13,516 nucleotides of DNA from Bacillota bacterium (GTDB lineage: Bacteria > Bacillota > Clostridia > Lachnospirales > Lachnospiraceae): contig JAEWSD010000242.1 of NCBI GenBank assembly GCA_023398615.1, positions 1-13,516 of the forward strand, in the 5' to 3' direction. The stretch's first letter is position 1; every line of letters starts with the position of its first letter. The position numbers were made by a program, and so were the translations under genes. The notes under the pieces are model-generated. The model worked only from the letters and a program-made list of their open reading frames with translations. It made no database searches and was not told the DNA's origin. Shown here piece after piece: positions 1 to 7,295 of this stretch.

Positions 1-170
1 TTATCATTATATACGATTTGAAGTGTCTCAAAAAAAGATCCGTCGTGCAGCACAATGAATCCAAAGGTTTTAGAATCCCTGACACTTCTGACCCATCCGC
101 CGATGGAGACATTCCTGCCGATAAACAGCTCTTTATCCCTGTACAGCTCTCTGATTGTTACTAGTTCCAT
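1..170 (-). CDS. asnS: Asparaginyl-tRNA synthetase, N-terminal part (runs off left edge)
   Basis: Only the first 56 codons are in the window; the gene continues beyond base 1. The peptide begins MELVTIRELYRDKELF and contains VSIGGWVRSVRDSK followed by FGFIVLHDGSFFETLQIVY. This is the anticodon-binding OB fold that opens class IIb aminoacyl-tRNA synthetases; the GGWVRSVR and FGFIVL..GS blocks are typical of the Asn enzyme. The enzyme attaches asparagine to tRNA-Asn in the cytoplasm. The ATG at 168-170 is chosen because a CAAAGGAG ribosome binding site (179-186) precedes it and the frame stays open to the edge; the ATG at 172-174 hits a stop after 13 codons. The gene looks monocistronic with its own promoter and is a housekeeping neighbour unrelated to the hydrogenase genes. 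AsnS rather than AspS is well supported but rests on the N-terminus only. Confidence 0.9.
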   Translation of the reverse strand, partial: MELVTIRELYRDKELFIGRNVSIGGWVRSVRDSKTFGFIVLHDGSFFETLQIVYND

Positions 171-207
171 TCATCTGACTCCTTTGTCGTTTATTATATC
201 TTTCCCT

Positions 208-235
208 ATTATATCATAACATATCATGAATACAA
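208..235 (-). promoter_or_regulatory. Sigma-A-type promoter of asnS
   Basis: On the minus strand a -35-like TTGTAT (230-235) and a consensus -10 TATAAT (208-213) are 16 bp apart. They lie about 40 bp upstream of the asnS start and directly before its ribosome binding site at 179-186. The -10 is perfect and the -35 is a 4/6 match. Confidence 0.6.
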
Positions 236-324
236 CCGAAAACTTGAACATATTCCGGGACATCCTGCTGCTTCCTGTCGTCTGAACAGCCTTGTCAGCT
301 CAGGTAAGTAAGAATTAAAACAGT

Positions 325-344
325 AAAAAGACCGGTGACCAGCC
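325..344 (-). terminator. Weak Rho-independent terminator after the decayed membrane gene
   Basis: Minus-strand sequence GGCTGG-TCA-CCGGTC (330-344) can fold into a 6-bp stem that includes two G-U pairs, followed by five T (325-329). It begins one base past the stop codon of the decayed gene at 345. The stem is short, so this is tentative. Confidence 0.4.
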
Positions 345-748
345 TCAGCTGATGCTTTGGAGTATAGCATCCCCTGAGCGGGTCAGCTTGCACGCTGTCA
401 TAAACAGCTCGTACGCCGTCTCAATGGGCGTGCAGGTATCTACCCTAGTTAGGAAAATGCAAGCAATAATATAAAGAGGAAGATTGGTTGTGCTTCCAAG
501 ACTAAACCCCATATAGACAGCGGAAATCAGGATACCCGCCAGAAAAAAATAATGAAACTTTTAGGTGTTGTATCCTTAAACACGTATGCGGATTTTGTGG
601 CAACAATTGCCGAGCACACAACTACCTAAAAGCGCAACAAAGATTGCTATCATCGCTATGGTAAATGTGTCCATCAAGTCGCCATATACACCGCCAATCC
701 AATTTATTATTCTATTTCAGATGTTGTGATATCACTGCTGACAGTCAT
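345..748 (-). pseudogene. Decayed small integral-membrane protein gene (multiple frameshifts)
   Basis: A ribosome binding site GGAGGTG (754-760) sits 5 bases before an ATG at 746-748 and starts MTVSSDITTSEIE, which then stops. Shifting frame gives a hydrophobic stretch, WIGGVYGDLMDTFTIAMIAI then FVALLGS. A second shift gives VCSAIVATKSAYVFKDTTPK then SFIIFF, and a third, at a run of T/A, gives LAGILISAVYMGFSLGSTTN then LPLYIIACIFLTRVDTCTPI and ETAYELFMTACKLTRSGDAI, ending at a stop at 345-347. The three joins restore one protein of about 130 residues with three probable membrane helices, ending in a charged tail. I do not recognise the family. Retention of the ribosome binding site and of coherent hydrophobic blocks in different frames argues for a recently inactivated gene rather than random sequence. 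Sequencing error could explain one shift but hardly three. Confidence 0.6.
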
Positions 749-1024
749 ATAAACACCTCCAAGAAAAACAGCCCATTTCAAAATATTTATTTGCAGATGT
801 GAAATTCAATGTATCTACATTATGACCCTAAGTAAAGTTTTTTGAAAGATCTTTATTCTTGGAGTGCCGGATCTCGTAACCGCTCATGAAAAGCCCCCGT
901 TGTCACCACATAACAGAGCCATTCTGCTGGTTTGGGTTTAAGCCGTCTGCCTGTCTGACGCTCCATTTCAATTCCGGCCGGGAAGAAGTGAATAAAAGAG
1001 TCTTTGAAATTTTTTCGGAATCTA
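749..1024. other. Intergenic stretch, nothing recognised
   Basis: Between the decayed membrane gene and the promoter of the protease gene I see no gene with a ribosome binding site, no RNA gene and no strong hairpin. A 64-codon minus-strand reading frame runs across 903-1097, but it overlaps the start of the real gene at 1087, has no ribosome binding site and shows no family character. The more GC-rich patch at about 865-985 could be remnant coding DNA, but I cannot name it. Confidence 0.4.
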
Positions 1025-1055
1025 TTGACTCTCTCTTTACGTCATAGCGTATAGT
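1025..1055 (+). promoter_or_regulatory. Promoter with 19-bp spacer (MerR-type layout) for the DUF2268 gene
   Basis: TTGACT (1025-1030) and TATAGT (1050-1055) are each 5/6 matches to sigma-A boxes but are separated by 19 bp rather than 17. The extended start TTGACTCT and the long spacer are the layout of promoters activated by MerR-family regulators such as BmrR and Mta. The spacer has only a weak dyad around its central ACGT. No MerR gene is in the window. Confidence 0.5.
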
Positions 1056-1086
1056 AATTATATTATATGGAAATGAGGTTAATACT

Positions 1087-1998
1087 ATGGAAATCAAAAA
1101 TATTCGTTCAGGTGAAATCTACAAAAAAATTATTGCCGCACCTTCAGAAAAGAGGAACGACATTTATCGCTATGAAATAATGAAGCCCTTCGAAAAAAAG
1201 TGGGCTTGTTACAATGTACCCCTCAAAGCTAAGCAAGAAAATGGTTATGATGTTGTAATGGCAAGCAATATGTTAGGCTATCTGGCCCCTAATAAAGTTG
1301 ACGAAACTCAAAAAGAAAGTGTTGATTTACTTTCTCAAAATGCATTTTGGAAAAGTTGTCAATCCTCCATAGAAGATGCTCTTGGGCGCTTTGTGAATGC
1401 AGGCATTGAATTACCTGTCCAAAACTATTTATATACTATTCTCCTTGCTGATCCTCAGAGTCCATATACTATACTTAGCGATGGTTACTCAGGTGATGGT
1501 GGCATACCTGGTTATATTTTTGGCGCAATTACTCCTAACACTTATACAATTGGCCGCATGCCGGCAGCCCTTGCTCATGAGTGTAACCATAACGTAAGGT
1601 TTCAATTTGAAAAATGGCGTGATGACATCTCTCTGGTAGGTATGATGGTCACAGAAGGTTTGGCGGAAAACTATGCCACCTCCATCTATGGAGAGGAAAA
1701 GCTTGGACCTTGGGTTAGTAAACTTGATATGGATACATTAAATAGCTATATAAAACCTCTAGTCAAAGATGCCTTGGACGTGACAGGAATGGATAACCTA
1801 ACCTCTTATCTTTATGGAGATGAAATTGCGGCACTGCGAGGCTATTTTCCTGTAGGTCTGCCTTTCTGCGCCGGATATGCATGTGGGTATTACATGATAA
1901 AGCATTATTTGAAAAAAACAGGCAACACCATCATTGAAGCTACTCTAACACCTACGGATCAAATTCTTAGAGAAACCGGGGACTTCTGGGATGAATAA
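1087..1998 (+). CDS. DUF2268-type putative zinc-dependent protease
   Basis: A 303-residue soluble protein with no signal peptide or membrane helix. The core is the gluzincin-like motif HECNH at residues 164-168 inside the helix PAALAHECNHNVRF, followed by VTEGLAENYA at 188-197, where E190 or E194 would be the third zinc ligand. This pattern, together with GYSGDGGIPGYIF upstream and YFPVGLPFCAGYACGY near the C-terminus, fits the DUF2268 (YjaZ-like) predicted zinc proteases. Substrate and physiological role are unknown. A GAGG-type ribosome binding site at about 1074-1077 precedes the chosen ATG. It is monocistronic on the plus strand; the next gene lies 554 bp away beyond the long palindrome. 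Its promoter suggests induction by a MerR-family activator. Proteolytic activity is inferred from the motif only. Confidence 0.8.
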   Translation: MEIKNIRSGEIYKKIIAAPSEKRNDIYRYEIMKPFEKKWACYNVPLKAKQENGYDVVMASNMLGYLAPNKVDETQKESVDLLSQNAFWKSCQSSIEDALGRFVNAGIELPVQNYLYTILLADPQSPYTILSDGYSGDGGIPGYIFGAITPNTYTIGRMPAALAHECNHNVRFQFEKWRDDISLVGMMVTEGLAENYATSIYGEEKLGPWVSKLDMDTLNSYIKPLVKDALDVTGMDNLTSYLYGDEIAALRGYFPVGLPFCAGYACGYYMIKHYLKKTGNTIIEATLTPTDQILRETGDFWDE

Positions 1999-2199
1999 AG
2001 ACAAACTAATGACAGCGAATACTGGTAGTAAAACGTTCAGATTGTTATCCATGAGTGACAAAGTTTCAAAATACCTTAATTCGTATAAAAAAGAGGTTAA
2101 GTTGTTAATAATTTAACCTGTATACAAAAATTAACTTAAATAGAAAAAACAATATTACCTTCATCTCTCACCAAACAGCTTTGCCTCAGTAAACAAAAC
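1999..2199. other. AT-rich intergenic stretch with a small hairpin and a Rex-like word
   Basis: No gene is seen. A 7-bp inverted repeat AGGTTAA (2094-2100) / TTAACCT (2113-2119) is flanked on its left by six A (2087-2092), so it could act as a minus-strand terminator, although no minus-strand gene leads into it. It overlaps an 18-mer, TTGTTAATAATTTAACCT (2102-2119), that matches 12 of 14 fixed bases of the Rex consensus. No plus-strand terminator for the protease gene is evident. Confidence 0.4.
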
Positions 2200-2421
2200 A
2201 ACGCCGGGAGTATTCCGATATCCGGTAACAGTGAACTGGAAGAATCCGCAATACTTCTTATACCGCAGGAATCATGCAAATCCCGTAAAAGTGTGATGTC
2301 TGAGGAGGCGTCAGCCGACGAGTTCACACTTTTAGGGGATGTCATAAACGGTTCCTGCGGTATTAGAAGTATCGGAATCTTCCTCTGAACAGTTACCGGA
2401 TATCGGGATACTCCCGGCGTT
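2200..2421. repeat. 222-bp imperfect palindrome (long inverted repeat)
   Basis: The outer arms begin AACGCCGGGAGTATTCCGAT and end in the reverse complement (ACTCCCGGCGTT), with CGATATCCGGTAAC / GTTACCGGATATCG just inside. Further in, ATACCGCAGGAA pairs with TTCCTGCGGTAT and AAAAGTGTGA with TTCACACTTTT, in register to an apical CGTC-AGCC-GACG hairpin near 2309-2320. Mismatched internal loops interrupt the stem. It lies upstream of the -35 box at 2475, so it is not part of the transcript from that promoter. No flanking target-site duplication, tract of T, or transposase is seen. It could be a non-autonomous mobile palindrome (MITE-like) or a structured regulatory element; the sequence does not decide between these. 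Confidence 0.8.
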
Positions 2422-2474
2422 TTCAGCATCTCCCCGGCAAAGCGTCACTAAGTCAATAATCCTAAAAATACCCT

Positions 2475-2503
2475 TTGACAGACCTATCATAACATGCTAG
2501 AAT
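2475..2503 (+). promoter_or_regulatory. Sigma-A promoter of the sensory hydrogenase operon
   Basis: Consensus -35 TTGACA (2475-2480), an exact 17-bp spacer, and -10 TAGAAT (2498-2503, 5/6). Transcription would begin near 2510, immediately before the Rex-like operator at 2516, so a bound repressor would block clearance. Confidence 0.8.
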
Positions 2504-2515
2504 AAACTTGAAACA

Positions 2516-2533
2516 TTGTTAAAATTAAAACAA
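2516..2533 (+). promoter_or_regulatory. Rex-like operator in front of the sensory hydrogenase operon
   Basis: TTGTTAAAATTAAAACAA matches 12 of the 14 fixed positions of the Rex consensus TTGTTAANNNNTTAACAA. It lies between the predicted transcription start and the GGAGG ribosome binding site (2541-2545). A rex gene in the same window supports the assignment. Binding is inferred. Confidence 0.65.
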
Positions 2534-2552
2534 TCTTTTTGGAGGTAGCAGG

Positions 2553-2792
2553 ATGATAATCACAATATGCATCGGCAGCTCATGTCATTTAAAGGGTTCC
2601 AGAGAAATCGTTCAATCATTGGAAAAATTAATTGCTTTACATAAAGTAGAAGATAAAGTAGAATTAAATGGATCGTTTTGTATCGGTGAATGTGTGAAAG
2701 GAGTGTGCGTCAAGATAAATAACGACCTTTTTTCACTGAAACCTGAGGATACGGAGAAGTTTTTTGCCGGTGAAGTGCTGGCAAGGCTTTAG
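2553..2792 (+). CDS. Small thioredoxin-fold [2Fe-2S] ferredoxin-like protein (sensory operon)
   Basis: A 79-residue protein resembling the stand-alone C-terminal half of NuoE/HydC: CIGSSCHLKG at 6-15 and FCIGECVKGVCV at 42-53. C6, C11, C43 and C47 form the CX4C...CX3C set that binds a [2Fe-2S] cluster in the thioredoxin-like ferredoxin fold; an extra C52 follows. It is probably a soluble electron carrier, or an electron-transfer subunit of the sensory hydrogenase encoded 56 bp downstream. A GGAGG site (2541-2545) precedes the ATG. It is the first gene of a four-gene operon. A similar protein follows hydA at 8331-8579, so each hydrogenase set in this window has one. Family is clear; the specific partner is inferred from position. 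Confidence 0.85.
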   Translation: MIITICIGSSCHLKGSREIVQSLEKLIALHKVEDKVELNGSFCIGECVKGVCVKINNDLFSLKPEDTEKFFAGEVLARL

Positions 2793-2848
2793 CAGTATTC
2801 CCTGTCCGCTATCAAATGCCTGCAGCAGGCAGACAGATAGGAGTTCAT

Positions 2849-4636
2849 ATGAATGTAATAGGCTTTAAAGAGGCAAAATGCAGGAATTGTTACAAATGTG
2901 TACGTACCTGTAACGTGAAAGCCATCATGGTGAAGGATGAACAGGCACAGATCATGAATGATAAATGTATCCTGTGCGGCCAGTGCCTTGAAGCATGCCC
3001 GCAGAACGCAAAAACCTTAATCAGCGATCTGGATAAGGTAAAATCATTTTTAAAAGACGGTATTCCGACCGTAGTTTCCATTGCCCCTTCCTATCTTGGC
3101 TTATTAAAATATAAAACCCGCGGCCAGGTAGTTACCGCTTTAAAGAAATTAGGTTTTTCCATGATCAGGGAAACCTCCGAGGGAGCCGCCTTTGTTACGG
3201 ACGAATACGAGAAACTTTTGACGGCAGGTACGATGGACAACATAATTACTACCTGCTGCCCAAGCGTAAACGATTTAATTGAAATTTACTATCCAAGCCT
3301 TACAGGGTACATGGCACCGGTAGTCTCCCCGATGATTGCACATGCCAAGCTGATCCGCAGGGAAATGGGAAACAACGTAAAAGTCGTATTCCTCGGGCCC
3401 TGCATTGCCAAGAAGCGTGAGGCGGAAAGCGACCCGAGGACAGCCGGCCTGGTAGATGCCGTCCTTAATTTCACCGAGGTGGAGGAATGGCTGAAGGAGA
3501 AATGTATCGATATCAAGGAATTAGAGGATTCGCCTTTTGAGAATCCAAACCCTATGGTAAACCGGCTTTATCCGATCAGCAGCGGTGTTCTTTCCTCAAT
3601 TGTGGCATCCAAAAACATACCGGACAGATACCGGAAGTTTTACGTGCATGGTATTGAAAACTGTATTGAACTGTTTAAAAGCATGGAAAAGGGAGAGGTA
3701 ACCGGCTGCTTTATCGAAGCCGACCTGTGCAGCGGCGGATGTATTAAAGGGCCTGCCGTTAACGATACCTCCATATCCCGGTTCAAGGTAAAGCTCGACA
3801 TGGAAGAAACGATCCCCAAGCTTCCGATAGAGGAAGCCTCATTTTTTGAAAGGGCGCAGAACATTAATTTCCATAAAACATTCCTGGATCGTTCGATAAA
3901 GGATACCCTGCCTACGGAAGAACAGATCAATTATATATTAAGCAAAATAGGTAAAATAAAACCCGAGGATGAGTTAAACTGCGGTGCCTGCGGCTATTCC
4001 AGCTGCCGTGAGAAGGCAATTGCGGTATTCCAGGGCAAGGCGGAGCTGACCATGTGTATCCCGTATATGCATGCAAAGGCACAGTCTATGGCTAATGTTG
4101 TACTGGATATGACGCCAAATGTAATCCTTCTGGTGGACTCCGATATGAAAATCGTGGAATTCAGCGGTGCTGCCGAGCTATACTTCCATATACCAAGGGC
4201 AAAAGCGACGGAAATGTATCTGTATGAGCTAATTGATCATTCGGATTTTGAAGAGGTATTAACCACACATAAAGCAATCATGGGAAAAAAGGTAGAGTAT
4301 CCCGACAGGGGTCTTACCACCCTCCAGAATATCGTTTACGTACATGAACAGAATGCCGTTCTGGGCATTTTTCAGGATATTACCAAAGAAGAAGAGAATA
4401 ATAAACAGGCTTATAAGGTTAAGGTTGATACCATAGAAATGGCCCAGAAGGTAATCGATAAGCAGATGTTAGTCGCGCAGCAGATAGCCGGCCTGCTTGG
4501 TGAGACAACTGCCGAAACCAAAGTAACCCTGACCAGGCTTCGTGATACGATCCTGTATGACGGGAAAAATGATGAGAAATCGTCTCAGTACCCTGAAGGC
4601 CCCCCGCATTATGACAGGAAGAGTGATAACATATGA
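2849..4636 (+). CDS. hydS: PAS-domain sensory [FeFe]-hydrogenase (HydS type, group C-like)
   Basis: 595 residues from the ATG at 2849, chosen because TAGGAG (2838-2843) lies 5 bases before it; an in-frame ATG at 2816 has no such site. Domains: two [4Fe-4S] clusters (C11/14/17/21 and C40/43/46/50); an H-cluster domain with TTCCPS (134-139, ligand C137), GPCIAKK (184-190, C185) and DLCSGGC (292-298, C294 and C298); a CGACGYSSC [4Fe-4S] motif (378-386, with C403); a PAS domain at about 412-512; then a helical tail rich in Q, K and E. All H-cluster cysteines are present, but the GPC and CSGGC variants differ from the catalytic MPC and CxGGCxxGxGQP of group A, as in sensory HydS proteins. It would sense H2 or redox state in the cytoplasm and relay this through PAS. 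Its last four bases overlap the phosphatase start (ATGA), so the two are probably co-translated. Sensory function is inferred. Confidence 0.88.
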   Translation: MNVIGFKEAKCRNCYKCVRTCNVKAIMVKDEQAQIMNDKCILCGQCLEACPQNAKTLISDLDKVKSFLKDGIPTVVSIAPSYLGLLKYKTRGQVVTALKKLGFSMIRETSEGAAFVTDEYEKLLTAGTMDNIITTCCPSVNDLIEIYYPSLTGYMAPVVSPMIAHAKLIRREMGNNVKVVFLGPCIAKKREAESDPRTAGLVDAVLNFTEVEEWLKEKCIDIKELEDSPFENPNPMVNRLYPISSGVLSSIVASKNIPDRYRKFYVHGIENCIELFKSMEKGEVTGCFIEADLCSGGCIKGPAVNDTSISRFKVKLDMEETIPKLPIEEASFFERAQNINFHKTFLDRSIKDTLPTEEQINYILSKIGKIKPEDELNCGACGYSSCREKAIAVFQGKAELTMCIPYMHAKAQSMANVVLDMTPNVILLVDSDMKIVEFSGAAELYFHIPRAKATEMYLYELIDHSDFEEVLTTHKAIMGKKVEYPDRGLTTLQNIVYVHEQNAVLGIFQDITKEEENNKQAYKVKVDTIEMAQKVIDKQMLVAQQIAGLLGETTAETKVTLTRLRDTILYDGKNDEKSSQYPEGPPHYDRKSDNI

Positions 4637-5805
4637 AGGTAAGTATTGATGCTGCTTATAAAAGCTTAAACAAGCATCATGAAGAGCTTTGCGGTGATAA
4701 AGTTGAGATACTAAAGACGGAGGATTCCGATATAATGATCCTGGCCGATGGGATGGGCAGCGGAGTAAAGGCCAACATTCTTGCCACCCTCACTTCGAAA
4801 ATATTAGGAACCATGATCTTAAACGGTGCCGGAATTGACGAATGCGTGGAAACCATCGCAAAGACACTTCCGGTATGCCAGGTAAGACAGGTTGCCTATT
4901 CCACCTTCAGCATTCTTCAAATCTTCCATAACGGCGAAGCCTATCTGGTGGAATTCGATAATCCGAGCTGTGTATTTATCCGGGAGGGCGGGCTGTTCAC
5001 GGTCCCTTACTTTGAAAGGACAATTGAGAATAAGACGATCCGGGAATACCGTTTTCAAGTGCAATTCAACGATTGTTTCGTTCTGATGAGTGACGGCGTC
5101 ATTCATGCCGGCGTCGGAAAGATCCTGAATTTCGGCTGGACCTGGAACAGCATGGCGGAATATGCATTGAAAGCAACCTCTGCCACGCTTTCGGCCGTAA
5201 GACTTGCCGCAATACTTACGCAGGCCTGTGACGATTTATATATGCAGGTTCCCGGAGACGATACCACGGTAGCCGTTGCCAGAGTCATAAATACAAAAAC
5301 CGTGAACCTTTTTACCGGCCCGCCTTCCAGTACGGAAGAGGATGCTGTCCTGATGCGGGATTTCATGAAGGAGCCCTCCAGGAAAATTATTTGCGGGGGC
5401 ACCACCGCAAATATTGCCGCCAGAGTACTCGACAAGCCGATCCAAACCTCATTGCATTATTCGGACCCGGCACTGCCGCCGACTGCACAGATACCCGGCA
5501 TCGATCTGGTAACGGAAGGAGTGCTTACCTTATCAAGGGCCCTCAGTATCATGAAAAGGTTTACCGATAACAGTATCGACGAAGCTTTTTTTGATGAGCT
5601 GGATAAGGATAACGGAGGTTCCCGGATAGCAAAGCTGATTATTGAAGACTGTACGGTCTTGAATCTGTTTGTCGGTAAAACCATCAATGAAGCCCATCAG
5701 AGTACGGGCCTGCCGTTTGATCTGAGTATCCGTATGAACCTGGTGGAGCAGATAAAGGAAACCGTAATCAAAATGGGCAAAAAAGTAACAATTAAATATT
5801 ACTAG
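4633..5805 (+). CDS. SpoIIE-like PP2C serine/threonine phosphatase partner of HydS
   Basis: 390 residues in two parts. Residues 1-218 form a PP2C/SpoIIE fold: metal-binding DGMGSG at 39-44, LMSDGVIHAGVG at 151-162, and PGDDTTVAVARV at 207-218, giving the aspartates (D39, D154, D209/D210) expected to hold Mn/Mg. No membrane helices are seen. Residues about 222-390 are a separate C-terminal region containing KIICGGTTANIAARVL (251-266) that I do not recognise. The ATG overlaps the hydS stop by four bases, implying a fixed stoichiometry with HydS and suggesting that the sensory hydrogenase controls this phosphatase. PP2C/SpoIIE enzymes elsewhere dephosphorylate anti-sigma antagonists or other phosphoproteins; no such kinase or target is in the window. 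Phosphatase family is confident; substrate unknown. Confidence 0.85.
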   Translation: MKVSIDAAYKSLNKHHEELCGDKVEILKTEDSDIMILADGMGSGVKANILATLTSKILGTMILNGAGIDECVETIAKTLPVCQVRQVAYSTFSILQIFHNGEAYLVEFDNPSCVFIREGGLFTVPYFERTIENKTIREYRFQVQFNDCFVLMSDGVIHAGVGKILNFGWTWNSMAEYALKATSATLSAVRLAAILTQACDDLYMQVPGDDTTVAVARVINTKTVNLFTGPPSSTEEDAVLMRDFMKEPSRKIICGGTTANIAARVLDKPIQTSLHYSDPALPPTAQIPGIDLVTEGVLTLSRALSIMKRFTDNSIDEAFFDELDKDNGGSRIAKLIIEDCTVLNLFVGKTINEAHQSTGLPFDLSIRMNLVEQIKETVIKMGKKVTIKYY

Positions 5806-5831
5806 TTTGTGTGTTTCATAAGGAGTAAACT

Positions 5832-7289
5832 ATGCTTGGAATTAATACGAATATCGATACCATTAAACAGGAAGTTCTTTATGAGGTTGCAAAGCTTGCC
5901 TATAGCAATGAGCTTGAAGCAAAAAAGGAAGCTCTTCCCTTTGAATTGATCCCGGGGCCTCAGGCCCATTTCCGCTGCTGTATTTATAAGGAACGGGAAA
6001 TCATCCGGCAGAGAATCCGCCTGGCCGAAGGGAAATCCGCATCCGCGAATAAGGACTCCAAAAACATAGTACAGGTAATTAATTCGGCATGTGAAGGCTG
6101 CCCCATTACCCGGTTTGTCGTAACGGACAACTGCCAGAAATGTATGGGCAAGCGTTGTCAGGAAGCCTGCCATTTTGGGGCGATAACCATGTTAAGGGAC
6201 CGTGCCCACATAGATCCCAATCTGTGCAAGGAGTGCGGAAAATGTTCGCAGGCGTGTCCGTATAGTGCTATCGCAGATCTTATGCGTCCATGCAGAAGAA
6301 GCTGCCCGGTAGATGCAATTACAATGGACGAACATAATATCGTCGTGATAGACGAAGAGAAATGCATCGACTGCGGGGAATGCATCAAGGACTGTCCTTT
6401 CGGTGCCATTTCAGACCGTTCCTTTATGGTGGATGTGATACATCTTATCCGGCAAACGGATACCCCCGTATATGCAATGCTTGCACCGGCATGGGAAGGC
6501 CAGTTCGGCGCCCATATATCATTCGGCAGCATGACAGAAGCCTTAAAGGAGCTTGGCTTCAAAGATGTGGTTGAAGTAGCCCTCGGGGCAGACCTGGTTG
6601 CGGCCAGTGAAGCAGAGGAATGGGCGGATGCACACCATACGGATAATAGGATGACTACCTCCTGCTGCCCCGCCTTTGTGAAAATGATCCGCAAGCATTT
6701 CCCCCAGCTGGCCGAAAATATATCTAAGACGGTATCTCCCATGACCGCGACCGCAAAACTGGTAAAAGCTATGCATCCGGATGCGATCTGCGTATTTATC
6801 GGTCCCTGCATAGCGAAAAAAGGGGAGGTTCTGGATTCCATCTCCTTAAACAGCGCCGATTACGCCTTAACCCTGGACGAGCTTTACGCAATGCTGCGTG
6901 CAAAGAATGTCGAACCAAAAGCTTTTAGCGGAAATATCCAGCAAGGAAGTATCTACGGCAAAAAGTTCTGTGTATCGGGCGGAGTAACGGCATCCGTAAT
7001 GCAGTCCTTAAAGGAAAGCAACGGGGATACCGAAATAACCGTTAAGGTATGCAACGGTGCGGTAGAATGCAAGAAAGCTTTATCACTTATGAAAATTGGG
7101 AAGCTTCCGGAAGATTTCCTGGAAGGCATGGTTTGTGAAGGCGGCTGTTCCAACGGGCCGGGTAGCATCCTGACCGGCAGGGTAGCGAATACAAACCGTG
7201 AAAAACTGTTTGCACAGGCAGATAACCGTGAGATTCACGAGAATCTGGAGACCTATGCACAATATGAATTCCCCCTGCATAGAAGATAA
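5832..7289 (+). CDS. [FeFe]-hydrogenase, monomeric group-B-like
   Basis: 485 residues, preceded by AGGAG (5821-5825). The first 80 residues are a helical region without cysteine pairs apart from CC at 49-50. Then come many iron-sulfur ligands: C87/C90, C101/104/109/113, C132/135/138/142, C154/C158 and C178/181/184/188, so at least three [4Fe-4S] clusters. The H-cluster motifs are TTSCCPAF (275-282, proton-relay C278 and ligand C279), GPCIAKK (325-330, C326) and MVCEGGCSNGP (433-443, C435 and C439). TSCCP is retained but MPC is replaced by GPC, as in group B hydrogenases of clostridia. It probably evolves or takes up H2 with ferredoxin, or it acts as a second sensor or regulator given its operon with HydS and a phosphatase. 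It is the last gene of the operon; the terminator begins 6 bp downstream. Group assignment is from motifs only. Confidence 0.85.
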   Translation: MLGINTNIDTIKQEVLYEVAKLAYSNELEAKKEALPFELIPGPQAHFRCCIYKEREIIRQRIRLAEGKSASANKDSKNIVQVINSACEGCPITRFVVTDNCQKCMGKRCQEACHFGAITMLRDRAHIDPNLCKECGKCSQACPYSAIADLMRPCRRSCPVDAITMDEHNIVVIDEEKCIDCGECIKDCPFGAISDRSFMVDVIHLIRQTDTPVYAMLAPAWEGQFGAHISFGSMTEALKELGFKDVVEVALGADLVAASEAEEWADAHHTDNRMTTSCCPAFVKMIRKHFPQLAENISKTVSPMTATAKLVKAMHPDAICVFIGPCIAKKGEVLDSISLNSADYALTLDELYAMLRAKNVEPKAFSGNIQQGSIYGKKFCVSGGVTASVMQSLKESNGDTEITVKVCNGAVECKKALSLMKIGKLPEDFLEGMVCEGGCSNGPGSILTGRVANTNREKLFAQADNREIHENLETYAQYEFPLHRR

Positions 7290-7295
7290 AAGCAG

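Noticed and set aside
172..174. Alternative ATG for asnS
   Set aside because: It reads into a stop after 13 codons; the ATG at 168-170 gives the synthetase N-terminus.
903..1097. 64-codon minus-strand reading frame upstream of the protease gene
   Set aside because: It overlaps the protease start and promoter on the opposite strand, has no ribosome binding site and low-complexity, unrecognised content.
2200..2421. Riboswitch or T-box leader of the sensory operon
   Set aside because: The palindrome ends about 50 bp upstream of the consensus -35 at 2475, so it would not be in the leader from that promoter, and it has neither a terminator T tract nor a T-box sequence.
2136..2429. 97-codon minus-strand reading frame
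   Set aside because: It lies almost entirely inside the long palindrome, so its openness follows from the repeat structure. It has no convincing ribosome binding site and no family resemblance.
2816..2848. Upstream in-frame ATG of hydS
   Set aside because: The GGAG-type ribosome binding site lies between it and the ATG at 2849, and the ferredoxin-like region starts naturally at 2849.
6158..6841. 227-codon minus-strand reading frame inside the group-B-like hydrogenase
   Set aside because: It is a shadow of the real gene, whose cysteine motifs are intact on the plus strand; the reverse frame shows no domain.
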